This document shows, one piece after another, positions 50,226-59,700 of a stretch of DNA of 64,000 nucleotides. The stretch comes from Bog-756 sp963756515. Lineage in GTDB: Bacteria; Actinomycetota; Acidimicrobiia; Acidimicrobiales; RAAP-2. The stretch covers positions 434,001-498,000 of the forward strand of contig CAVWNV010000011.1 of assembly GCA_963756515.1 (NCBI GenBank). The letters are read 5' to 3'. The position numbers and the translations under genes were made by a program. Within the stretch, counting starts at the first letter, position 1. Every line of letters begins with the position of its first letter. Below the pieces are notes generated by a model. The model searched no databases, was not told where the DNA came from, and was given only the letters and a program-made list of their open reading frames with translations.

Positions 50226-52177
50226 TGTTCGGTGGCGGTGGCGGTGGCGGGGGCTTCGGGGGGCCCGGCGGGGCCCAGGCCTCGGCCGCCTCCGGCCTGC
50301 CGTTCGCCGGCATCCCGCACGAGCTCCAGGACGGGGTGGACCGGCTGCTGGCCACCGAGCCCGAGTACGCCGAGCCGGACATCGTCTTCAGCCAGAACAG
50401 CTCCGAGCGCGATCTCAAGCGGCTGAGCCTCTGGCGGCTGCTGACCAAGTACCCCGGCATGCTGGCCCTGGCCGGGGTCCTGGTGGTGGTGGTGGCGGTG
50501 GCCTCCCAGGTCGGGCCCAAACTCACCGAGTACGCCATCAACAACGGGATGACCGAGGGCCACTTCGACTTCGCCGTGGTGGTCGGTGCCGCCATCGCCT
50601 ACCTGGTCTTCGTCGTCGTCACCTCGCTGGCCCAGCGCTTCCAGGTCCAGGTCACCGGCCGACTGGCGGCCTGGGTCATGAACGACCTGAGGGTCAAGGT
50701 CTTCGCCCACCTCCAGCGCCTCTCGCTCGGCTTCTTCACCGAGGAGAAGGCCGGAGTGGTCATGAGCCGGATGACCAGTGACATCGAGAACCTCCAGCAG
50801 CTCCTCCAGGACGGCCTCTCCCAGCTGGCCATCCAGGGGCTGACCATGGTCGTCATCACCGTCATCCTCTTCACCATCAACGTCGAGCTGGCCCTCATCA
50901 CCGTCGTGCTGGTCCTGCCGGCCCTCTTCGCCGCCTCGGTGTGGTTCAAGCGGGCCTCCGAGCGGGGCTACGACCGGGTGCGCGACGGGATAGCCAGTGT
51001 GCTGGCCGACCTGTCCGAGAGCCTGCACGGCGTACGCATCGTGACGGCCCACAACCGGCAGCGGCACAACGTGATCCACCACCGCAATGTGGTCGGCGAC
51101 TACCGGGACGCCAACAACTACACCGCCCGGGTCAACGCCCTCTACGGACCCGGGACCCAGCTGCTGGGCGTGCTCGGCCAGGCCGTCCTCCTGGCCATCG
51201 GCGGCTCGATGGTGGTCGACCACACCCTGTCCCTCGGCGGCCTGGTGGCCTTCTTCCTCTACCTGAACCGGTTCTTCCAGCCCATCCAGCTGCTGGTCCA
51301 GCAGTACAACACCTACCAACAGGGCCAGGCCTCGGTGAACAAGCTCCGGGACCTCATCGACACCGAGCCCGAGGTGCGGGAGGCCCTCGACGCGGTCGCG
51401 CTGCCCCCGATCGAAGGGGAGATCGCCTTCGACCACGTCTCCTTCGGCTACGACCCCGACCGACTGGTCATCGAGGACGTCGATCTCCGCGTGGCCCCCG
51501 GGGAGACGGTGGCCTTCGTCGGTCCCACCGGGGCCGGCAAGTCGACCCTGGCCAAGCTGGTCACCCGGTTCTACGACCCCACGGTCGGACGGGTGCTCAT
51601 CGACGGACACGACCTGCGGGACGTCACCATGTTCTCCCTGCGGAGCCAGCTCGGCGTGGTCCCCCAGGAGCCCTTCCTGTTCGCCGGGACCATCGGGGAC
51701 AACATCGCCTTCGCCCGACCCAGCGCCAGCGATGCCGAGATCCACGAGGCGGTGGACAAGGTGGGCCTCACCGATGTCGTGGGGCGCATGCCCAATGGCC
51801 TCGACACCGTGGTCCACGAGCGGGGCCAGACCCTGTCTTCGGGCGAGCGCCAGCTCATCGCCCTGGCCCGGGCCTTCCTGGCCCATCCACGGGTACTCGT
51901 GCTCGACGAGGCCACCTCCAACCTGGACCTGCAGTCGGAGACCAAGATCGAGTCGGCCCTCGACGTACTGCTCGAGAACCGGACCGCCATCCTCATAGCC
52001 CACCGTCTGTCCACGGCCATGCGGGCCGACCGGATCGTCGTGGTCGACGAGGGGCGGATCATCGAGGTGGGCACCCACGATCAGCTGGTGGCGGCGGGCG
52101 GGCGCTACGCCGAGATGTACGCCACCTGGGTGCGCCAGAGCGACCTCGCCGAGCACGCCACCACCGAACACCCCTGA
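50222..52177 (+). CDS. ABC exporter subunit, catalytic half-transporter
   Basis: Protein of 651 residues. The start is ATG 50222, coupled to the first subunit; residues 3-16 are nearly pure Gly/Phe (FGGGGGGGGFGGPGG). The membrane domain spans 75-350, with the intracellular-loop motif FFTEEKAGVVMSRMTSDIEN. ATPase domain: Walker A FVGPTGAGKSTLAKLV, Q-loop GVVPQEPFLF, signature QTLSSGERQLIALARAF (degenerate LSSGE instead of LSGGQ), Walker B VLVLDEATSNLDL with the catalytic glutamate, and H-loop LIAHRLSTAM. Complementary to the first subunit, it forms one active and one inactive ATP site. The 3' end runs into a 27-bp direct repeat. Confidence 0.94.
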   Translation: MMFGGGGGGGGFGGPGGAQASAASGLPFAGIPHELQDGVDRLLATEPEYAEPDIVFSQNSSERDLKRLSLWRLLTKYPGMLALAGVLVVVVAVASQVGPKLTEYAINNGMTEGHFDFAVVVGAAIAYLVFVVVTSLAQRFQVQVTGRLAAWVMNDLRVKVFAHLQRLSLGFFTEEKAGVVMSRMTSDIENLQQLLQDGLSQLAIQGLTMVVITVILFTINVELALITVVLVLPALFAASVWFKRASERGYDRVRDGIASVLADLSESLHGVRIVTAHNRQRHNVIHHRNVVGDYRDANNYTARVNALYGPGTQLLGVLGQAVLLAIGGSMVVDHTLSLGGLVAFFLYLNRFFQPIQLLVQQYNTYQQGQASVNKLRDLIDTEPEVREALDAVALPPIEGEIAFDHVSFGYDPDRLVIEDVDLRVAPGETVAFVGPTGAGKSTLAKLVTRFYDPTVGRVLIDGHDLRDVTMFSLRSQLGVVPQEPFLFAGTIGDNIAFARPSASDAEIHEAVDKVGLTDVVGRMPNGLDTVVHERGQTLSSGERQLIALARAFLAHPRVLVLDEATSNLDLQSETKIESALDVLLENRTAILIAHRLSTAMRADRIVVVDEGRIIEVGTHDQLVAAGGRYAEMYATWVRQSDLAEHATTEHP

Positions 52178-52233
52178 CCGGGCCAGGGCGGGTACCGGCA
52201 GAGGCACCCTGACCGGGCCAGGGCGGGTACCGG
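52172..52233. repeat. 27-bp direct repeat pair (35-bp period) at the exporter 3' end
   Basis: CCCTGACCGGGCCAGGGCGG followed by GTACCGG is present at 52172-52198 and, without mismatch, at 52207-52233. The first copy includes the stop codon of the second exporter subunit. The inner GGTACC is palindromic. A mechanism is unknown; the pair could form alternative 3' structures. Confidence 0.85.
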
Positions 52234-52349
52234 GCAGATGCGCGGGAGGGGGCTGTGACGTGAGCGCCGGGTGCTAGCACGACGTCCGGCGGGCGGGCTG
52301 GCCACCTTGTCGGCATCAGTCCGGCCCATCAGACTCTGGTGAGGAGGTC

Positions 52350-54770
52350 GTGGTGGCGGTTCTGAGAGTCCTGTTCCGAGCGGAGTTCCGTCGTCGGTGG
52401 CGATCGTGGGCCCTCCTCGCGCTGCTCGTGGCCCTGGTCACCGGGCTGGTCCTGGCCGGCATGGCCGCCGGTCGCCGCACGGCCACCGCCTTCCCGCGTT
52501 ACCAGGCGGCCCACGGCTATGACGCCTTCGTCTACAGCGAACAGCCCTTGCCGACCCTGGCCACCCTCCCCGATGTGGCCGCAGCCGTCCCGTCCCCGGC
52601 CCCGGCAGGCGGGGCCGTGCACTGTGCTTGTACCCGTCCTATTGACGAAAACGAGTTCAGCATCTTCGAACTGACCCCGCGGGCCCTCCCCCGCGTCGTC
52701 AAGCTGGTGGCCGGACGGATGCCCGACCAGGCCGACCCCGACCAGGTGCTGGCGTCGTACACGCTGCAGCGGGACAACGGCGTACACATCGGCACCGTCC
52801 TGCGTCTCCGTCTCTTCTCGACGTCCCAACGGACCGATGCCCTGAACGACACCACCGTGCCACCGGCCGGCCCCCGCATATCGCTCCGGGTGGTGGGCAT
52901 CGAAGCTGCCGAGCAGGAGTTCCCCTCCACCAACACTGCCGCGTACGACGTGTACACCACCCAGGCCTTCGGCCGCTCCTTCGATCCGAAGACAGTTCTG
53001 CTGTACCCCTACCTGGTCCGGCTCCGAAACGGCGCGGCCGACCTCCCGACCTTCCAAAGCCAAGCCCGGAGTCTTGGCGCGCTCGGCTTCGAGGACCTGG
53101 AGACCCAGGCCGGCACCGTGGCGGCCTCGATCCACCCCCAGGCAGTGGGCTGGTGGATTCTGGCCGGGTTGGCCGGGCTGGTGGGAATGATCGTGGTGGC
53201 CCAGGCCCTGGCCCGCCAGGCCACCGTGGAGTCCGACACCTTTGCCGCCCTCAGCTCACTGGGCGTCTCCCGACGGCACCTGATCATGGAGGGAATGGCA
53301 CGGACCCTGGCCGTCGGTGTCACCGGTGTGATCGGTGGGTTGGCCCTGGCCTATCTTCTGTCCCCGTTCACGCCGGTGGGGGAAGCCCGGTTGGCCGATC
53401 CAGCCCCCGGGTTCAGCTTCGACCCCCTGATCCTTCTCGTGGGGGCGTTGGGCGCGCTCCTGGTCGTAGTGGCACTGGGCCTGTGGCCGGCCATCCGTGC
53501 AGCCCGGGTCCGCCGGACCGGGGATGCGGCACGAGTGACGCGATCGTCTCGGACGGTGGCCTTCCTGACCGGGATCGGCGCCTCGCCCACCGCCCTGATC
53601 GGAGTCCGTCACGCTCTCGAGCGCGGCCGCGGCCGCAACGCCGTTCCGGTCGGCTCGGCCGTGTTGGGGTCCATCCTGGCCGTCACCGCACTGTGCGCCA
53701 CCGCCGTCTTCGGCAGCAGCCTGACCCATCTGACCACTACCCCATCCCTGTACGGACAGCCGTTCACCGTGTGGTTCAGCATCAACAACACCGGAACGGA
53801 ACCGCAGGCCGACCAGCTGCTGACCACCATCCAACGGGAGCACTCGGTGACGGACGTCACCGCCGGCATCGGTGGTGTCGTGACCATCAACGGTGCAACG
53901 GTCAGCGCCTTGGGCGGACAGTCGGTCCGTGGCCACCTGTTGCTCACCCCGACCGAGGGCCGGCTACCGACAGCCGCCGACGAGGTCAGTCTGGGATCCA
54001 CCACGTTGCGCCAGGCCCGAGCCCACGTCGGGTCGCTGGTCCGGGTCACCATCACCCGACCCCAGGGTGGAACCCGCACGTCGATGGATCGGGTAGTGGG
54101 GATCACCTCGTTTCCCCCCGACTTCGGCGCTGGCGGGCTGGGCACGGGGGCGGTGTTCAGCTTCGCTGGGATCTCGGGGTCCTCCTGTCCCGAAGGCACT
54201 GGCCGACAGGCCTGCCTCGTCCGGACCGTGTTCGACTACGGCGGTGCCTATCTGGTCCGAACCGTGCCCGGGACGACGGGACAAGCTGCCGTGAGCCGGC
54301 TGGCCCGTGCCTATCCCGGCAACGTGAGCTACCCCCTGCCGCCGACCAACCTGGTCAACTTCGGCGAGGCAATCAACTTCCCGCTCATCTTGGGACTGGT
54401 GCTGATCCTGTTCGGTGTGGCCACGCTCCTGCACGTATTGGTCGTCAGTGTGACCAGGCGGCGACGGGAAGTGGGACTGCTCAAAGCCCTCGGTTTCGTG
54501 CGGAGACAGGTGGCGTTCACGCTTTCGTGGCAGACAACCACCGTGGCCGTCATCGGGATCGTCATCGGTGTCCCGGCCGGCATCGCGATCGGGCGACTGG
54601 TATGGCGGGTCTTCGCCGATGATCTCGGCGTGGTGCCCGTGCCGGTCGTGGCCGGATGGGTGGTTGCCGTCGTGGCTCTGGGCACGCTGGTGGTGGCCAA
54701 CCTGTTGGCCATCGGACCGGCGCTGGTGGCGGCCCGGACCCGCCCGGCCGCGTTGCTCCGGTCGGAGTGA
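52350..54770 (+). CDS. FtsX/MacB-type ABC permease, orphan
   Basis: Protein of 806 residues from GTG 52350 (GAGGAGG upstream). Topology: one N-terminal helix (WALLALLVALVTGLVLAGMA), an extracytoplasmic domain (45-245), an FtsX three-helix domain (WILAGLAGLVGMIVVAQALA, AVGVTGVIGGLALAYLLSPF, LLVGALGALLVVVALGLWPA), another helix at about 430, a second outside domain, and a second FtsX domain (PLILGLVLILFGVATLLHVL with RRREVGLLKALGFVRRQVAF). This type-VII permease design needs a LolD/MacB-like ATPase, and none is encoded next to it. Likely mechanotransmission or export; the partner must be elsewhere. Confidence 0.85.
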   Translation: MVAVLRVLFRAEFRRRWRSWALLALLVALVTGLVLAGMAAGRRTATAFPRYQAAHGYDAFVYSEQPLPTLATLPDVAAAVPSPAPAGGAVHCACTRPIDENEFSIFELTPRALPRVVKLVAGRMPDQADPDQVLASYTLQRDNGVHIGTVLRLRLFSTSQRTDALNDTTVPPAGPRISLRVVGIEAAEQEFPSTNTAAYDVYTTQAFGRSFDPKTVLLYPYLVRLRNGAADLPTFQSQARSLGALGFEDLETQAGTVAASIHPQAVGWWILAGLAGLVGMIVVAQALARQATVESDTFAALSSLGVSRRHLIMEGMARTLAVGVTGVIGGLALAYLLSPFTPVGEARLADPAPGFSFDPLILLVGALGALLVVVALGLWPAIRAARVRRTGDAARVTRSSRTVAFLTGIGASPTALIGVRHALERGRGRNAVPVGSAVLGSILAVTALCATAVFGSSLTHLTTTPSLYGQPFTVWFSINNTGTEPQADQLLTTIQREHSVTDVTAGIGGVVTINGATVSALGGQSVRGHLLLTPTEGRLPTAADEVSLGSTTLRQARAHVGSLVRVTITRPQGGTRTSMDRVVGITSFPPDFGAGGLGTGAVFSFAGISGSSCPEGTGRQACLVRTVFDYGGAYLVRTVPGTTGQAAVSRLARAYPGNVSYPLPPTNLVNFGEAINFPLILGLVLILFGVATLLHVLVVSVTRRRREVGLLKALGFVRRQVAFTLSWQTTTVAVIGIVIGVPAGIAIGRLVWRVFADDLGVVPVPVVAGWVVAVVALGTLVVANLLAIGPALVAARTRPAALLRSE

Positions 54771-54795
54771 CGGAGGGACCGACGTGCCCCGGCCG

Positions 54796-54809
54796 GATGA
54801 CCGGTCATC
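54796..54809. other. perfect 14-bp palindrome between convergent genes
   Basis: GATGACCGGTCATC is a perfect palindrome midway between the ftsX-type stop (54770) and the recD stop (54826). It could be a weak bidirectional terminator stem or a protein-binding site. Confidence 0.35.
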
Positions 54810-54825
54810 GGTCGGCCGTCACCGG

Positions 54826-56685
54826 TCAGGTCCAGAGCCGGTCCCGCAGTCCCGAGGCCCGCGCCACCGGTCGTTCGACGGCGGTGCGGACGGACTCCAC
54901 GCTCCCCACCACCGTGACCAACGAGGTGGCCCGGGTGACGGCGGTGTAGAGGAGCTCACGGGTGAGTATGGGGGATCCTGCCGGCGGCAACGACACCACG
55001 GCGTGCGGATACTCCGAACCCTGGCTCTTGTGGATGGTCATGGCCCACCAGCGTTCCCACTCGCGCAGTCGGGCCGGAGCCAGATAGCGCAGTCCACCGG
55101 GGCCGCCCATGGCCACGGTGCGATTGCCGTCCCGGAGAACGACCACGCCGACGTCGCCGTTGAAGAGCCGGTTGAGCGGGTCGTTTCCCGTCACGATGAC
55201 CGGTGTGCCCACCGGAACGGAGCCGCGGCGGCCGCCCGTGGGCAGGACGGACAAGGCCGTGGCTTCGATCCGGTCACTCCAGTCGTAGAGGCCCAGCGGT
55301 CCCTGGCGGGTGGCGGCCAGCACCTTGATGCGACCGGCGGCTTCCAGGGCGGCGGCGGCATCGCCGGACTGTGCGGCCTCGACCACCTCGACCGCGGCCA
55401 GCTCGACGGAAGCGCGGACCGCGGCCAGACCCGACGCGTCGTGTTCGGGGATCCAGGCCACGTCGGACCGTTGCCCGGCCAGCAGAGCGAGTACGGCGTC
55501 GACGTCCCCGGCCCGCACGGAGGCGGCCAAGGCCGCGATGCCGGAGTCTTCTCCGAACCGGCGGCCACGCCGTAGCTCGGTGACCCGGCCTTCGAGCGGA
55601 CCGTCGGCGCGTCCGTCGGCGCGTCCGTCGGCGCCCCCTTCCCGATCGACCAGGTCCCCCATCACCGTGCCGGCCTCGATACTGGCCAACTGGAACGGGT
55701 CGCCCACGAGGATCAGTCGGGCGTCGGGACGGACGGCGTCCAACAGCTTGGCCATGAGAGGCAACGACACCATGGAGGTCTCGTCGATGACCACGAGGTC
55801 GTGGACCAGCGGGTCCGATCGGTTGTGACGGAAGTGGGTCCGGTCGCCGCGTCCCAACAGCCGGTGGACGGTCATGGGCTCGGTGGCCGACAGCGCCTGG
55901 GCCAGCCCGATCCCGATCACACCTTCGTGCTGCATGGCGCGCACCTGGGACTGCACCGCCTCGGCCATACGGGCCGCCGCCTTTCCGGTCGGCGCGGCCA
56001 GCGCGGCCTGCACGTCGCGTCCCTCGGCCGCCGCCGCCAGGTGGGCCGCGGCCAGGATGCGGGCGATGGTGTGGGTCTTCCCCGTGCCTGGTCCACCGGC
56101 GATGATCGACACACCGTGGGCGAGGGCCCGCCCGGCCGCCTGGCGCTGCAGGTCCTGATCGGAGCCCGGGTCGGGTCCGAACAAGGTGTCGAGGGCCTGC
56201 TCGACCGCTTCTCCGGCGCGAAAGCGGTCGGGCGGCTCGGGGACGGAGTCGGCCCCGGCGGCCCGCCGACCCAGCTCGGTGGCGACAGCGACCTCGTACC
56301 GCCAGTAGCGCTCGAGATAGACGCGGCGACCGTCCCACACCAACGGACGGATCCGCCGGTCGCCCGGAGCATCCGGGCGGCGCACGATCGGAGACCGATC
56401 CAGCCCGTCGGCCCACCGGACGGCCTCGGGCCACGGCAGGGCCGCCGAGGACAGACCGCCCCCGTCCTCCGGCACGACCAGGTCGGCGACGTGGTCCAGC
56501 TCCACACAGACGTGGCCGAGCCGGGGGGCCCGGGCCGCCAGGGCCAAGGCCAACAGGTCCTCCCCGGACGCCAGCGGCTCGAGTCGGAGCACAGCGGCGG
56601 CCAGCCCGACCTCGAACGCCCCGAACACACCGGCCTCCACGAACGGCGAGAGGACCGCCTCTTGCCCCGGCTGCCGCGTCACCAC
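54826..56685 (-). CDS. recD: exodeoxyribonuclease V alpha subunit (RecD helicase)
   Basis: Protein of 619 residues from GTG 56685. RecD is the 5'-3' helicase of RecBCD. Helicase motifs: I (Walker A) IIAGGPGTGKTHTIARILAA at about 195-212, Ia ALAAPTGKAAARMAEAV, II VVIDETSMVSLPLMAKLLDA, III RLILVGDPFQLASIEAGTVM, and V/VI AMTIHKSQGSEYPHAVVSLP with TRELLYTAVTRATSLVTVVG. The N-terminal domain that docks on RecC is present. A small acidic insertion with the repeat DGRADGRADG (12-bp tandem DNA repeat, about 55608-55635) follows motif III. It is the third gene of the recC-recB-recD operon, 55 bp after recB. Confidence 0.93.
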   Translation of the reverse strand: MVTRQPGQEAVLSPFVEAGVFGAFEVGLAAAVLRLEPLASGEDLLALALAARAPRLGHVCVELDHVADLVVPEDGGGLSSAALPWPEAVRWADGLDRSPIVRRPDAPGDRRIRPLVWDGRRVYLERYWRYEVAVATELGRRAAGADSVPEPPDRFRAGEAVEQALDTLFGPDPGSDQDLQRQAAGRALAHGVSIIAGGPGTGKTHTIARILAAAHLAAAAEGRDVQAALAAPTGKAAARMAEAVQSQVRAMQHEGVIGIGLAQALSATEPMTVHRLLGRGDRTHFRHNRSDPLVHDLVVIDETSMVSLPLMAKLLDAVRPDARLILVGDPFQLASIEAGTVMGDLVDREGGADGRADGRADGPLEGRVTELRRGRRFGEDSGIAALAASVRAGDVDAVLALLAGQRSDVAWIPEHDASGLAAVRASVELAAVEVVEAAQSGDAAAALEAAGRIKVLAATRQGPLGLYDWSDRIEATALSVLPTGGRRGSVPVGTPVIVTGNDPLNRLFNGDVGVVVLRDGNRTVAMGGPGGLRYLAPARLREWERWWAMTIHKSQGSEYPHAVVSLPPAGSPILTRELLYTAVTRATSLVTVVGSVESVRTAVERPVARASGLRDRLWT

Positions 56686-56740
56686 GAGTCCACCCGGCCC
56701 GCAGTGATGACTCCGGGCACCCTGAAGCGGTGGAGACGTG

Positions 56741-59700
56741 TCACGGCGACCCCCGCCGGCCGAGCCGCCCGTCGAGGAGGTCGCTCAGATCGGCCACGAG
56801 TGGCCAGGGGATGGGCCAGTCGAACACGCCGTGGGGCCGCCCCTCAGTGACGGCCACGTCGGGACCCGTCATCCCCCGGACGAAGAGATAGACCGCGCCG
56901 GCCAGGTCCTCGGACGGCCGGTAGTCACGGGCCCGCCACCGGAGGTACCGGTGGAGCGCCACGGTGTAGAGAAGGGCCTGGAGCGGGTAGTGGTGGTCGG
57001 CCATGGCTCGTGCCAGTCGGCTCGGGGAGTAGTCGTCCGCGCCCGGAGACCGACCACGGGGCGTCAGGAGGTTGGACTTGTAGTCGGCCACGACGAACGA
57101 CCGCGACCCGTCGGCGGCCTCGACTCGGGCCACCAGGTCGATCGACCCCGTCAGGTACCCGGACAGCTCGACGTCGATCGAGCCCTCGGCCAGCTGTTGG
57201 GCCCACATCCGGAGCGGATCGTCGGTCCCCAGGTGGTCCACGACGAGGGTCCCGACGTCGCGGCCGGTCGGGTGGTGTCCCCCCTCACCCAGGCGGAGGT
57301 CGAAGGAGAGCTCGTTCAAACGGTGCTCCGGTCGGAGGTCGGCCAACCGCATCCCGCCGAAGGGCCGGCCCAGCGGAGTCTCCAGTGCGGCCCGGAGTCC
57401 GTCGATCAGCAGGGTTCGGCCGTTGGCGCCCGTCCACCCCGGGATGGGCACCGGTGTCAGGTCGACGGGGATGCGCACCGCCAGCCGGTCCAGCGCCGCC
57501 GACAGCTGATCGCCCACGTCGGGGGCGGCGAAGTCGACCACTTCGAGCAGGGCGTGGACCAGGGTACCGAAGGACGTGCCGGCCGGGAGGGGTCCCAGGG
57601 GACCGGGGGTCGACCCACCGGTCCCGCTCACCCGGTCGGATTCGGCATCGACGTCGACGGCGGCGGGGGGGCCGTTCCGTTCCGGATCCGGTCGCCCTCC
57701 CCCGGCCTCCCCTTCGTCGCCGGCGCCACGGTCCGACTGGGACGGGTCGTAGGGATCGAACCCGGGCCCAGCCGACCGCTGCGTGATGGACGAGAACGAC
57801 CAACGGTGCACGGACCGATCGAGGGTGGCCCCGAAGGTCGCCAACCCGAGCGGCTCCTGAGCCCGGTTCGACGATCTGTCCACCCAACGGGCTCGTCGCC
57901 GACGCACGCCGTCGATGGCCCGGACGTCGATCGTCTCCCCGGAGCGGGCCTTCAGGGCATCGAGGACCCCGACGATCTCCGCGTCGGCCGGGACATCCAC
58001 CGTCGGCCGGTGGTAGTGGTCCGGATCGATCACTCCGTCGGTGCGGGCGAACAGGATGTGGGCCAAGGCCGTCTTCGGGCTGCCGGTGGCGTTGCCCCAC
58101 CAGACCACCGTCTGGTGCTTGGCCCGGGTCAGCGCCACATAGAGGACACGCAACTGCTCGCCCGCCACCTCGGCTTCGGCTTCGGCCTTTCGCGCCGCGG
58201 CCGCAGCCTTGTCCGGCCACGGGATGCGGTTGTCCAGATCGAGTATCCGCCGCCCCGTGGCCGGATCGGTGGTGATGACGGGACCCCGTGACTGGGGTGG
58301 ACGCCACAGGGTGGGCACGCACACCACGGGGAACTCCAGGCCCTTGGCCTTCCAGATGGTCATGATCTGGACGGCGTCGGCCTCGGACTCGATCCGACGG
58401 GCCGCCAGGGTTCCGTCGGCATCGGTGTCGACATCCTCCTCGGGCGTGGCTTCGAGCGCGGCCGCCAGCGCCGACACACCGGCGTGCCCGTGGGGGGCGG
58501 CACCCCGCAGGAGCTCGGCCAGATGGTCGAGGTCGGTCACATTGCGGTCACCGTCGTTCGACCCCAGGGTCCGGGCCACCACCTCGGTCTCCGTCCAGAT
58601 GCGGGCCAGCACATCGGCCACCGGACGGCTTGCCAGCAGCGTGGCCCAGGACGCCAGTTGCTCCTGCAGGGGGGCCAGTGCGTCGTCGGACGCCTCGGCC
58701 ACCTGGTTGGCCGTCCATCCGACGAACCACGAGAGGGCGAACGCCCGAACGGCGCGGGCATCGTTGGGGCGCTCGATGCCCCGGAGGAGCAGGCGCATCT
58801 GATCGGCGGCCGGCGCTTCCAGCACGCTTCCGCCGCCGGCCACCACGGCCGGGACCCCCTCGCGCTGGAGTGCGATCCGGAGGGCCTCGCCTTGGGTCGC
58901 CGAACCCACCAGGACCGCGATGTCGCACGGTCGGAGCCCGATGGACGGGTCCCCGGCGTGGTCAGGGGGCAGCACGGCCGAGTCGAGCAGGCCGCGCACG
59001 TAGGACACCAGGTCACGATCGACGGCCGCTGCGGCCGAGGCCACCTTCACCTGGTCCGGGCGGAGTCGGGTGATGTCGGCGCCGATGGCCAGGCGGAGGC
59101 AGAGTGCGGGCAGAGGCTCGCCGTCGACGGTCCGGAGGCGTCGGTCGCGGTGGCCCGGGGCCACCTGTACGGGTGCGTAACGAATGTCGCCGGCGCCGAA
59201 GGTGGCTCCCTCGAACACGGCGTGGAGCGATGTGAGAACGGCCCCGTCGGATCGCCAATTGGTGTCCAGCGTTTGGAGTTCGGTCCCCGAGCCTTCGCCG
59301 ACGGCACGCAGATAGGTCTGGATGTCGGCGCCCCGGAACCGGTAGATGGCCTGCTTCGGATCGCCTACCAGCACCAGGGTGTTGGCGAACGTCGGCTCGC
59401 CGAACAGCGTCGAGAAGATGTCCCACTGCACACTGTCGGTGTCCTGGAATTCATCGATGAGCGCCACGGAGAACCGGCTGCGAAGGGCGTCGACGACAGC
59501 CGCGGCGCGGTCGCCGTGCAGTGCGTCGCGCAGCTGCACCAGGACATCGTCGAAACTGAGGGTGCCACCGGCCCTGCGCCGCTCGACCAGGGCCGAGACG
59601 GACGCCAGGACCAGGCGTCGGAGTCGAAGGAGCGGGGCCGTGGCCCCCTGATCGGCGGAGTGGGGCTCGAGGACCAGATCGGGCCGGTCGGCCACGGCCC

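Noticed and set aside
47811..52207. Very long open frames on the minus strand opposite the MarR/ABC operon
   Set aside because: They are mirror frames caused by high GC at third positions; they show no conserved motifs, while the plus-strand frames contain complete ABC exporter motifs.
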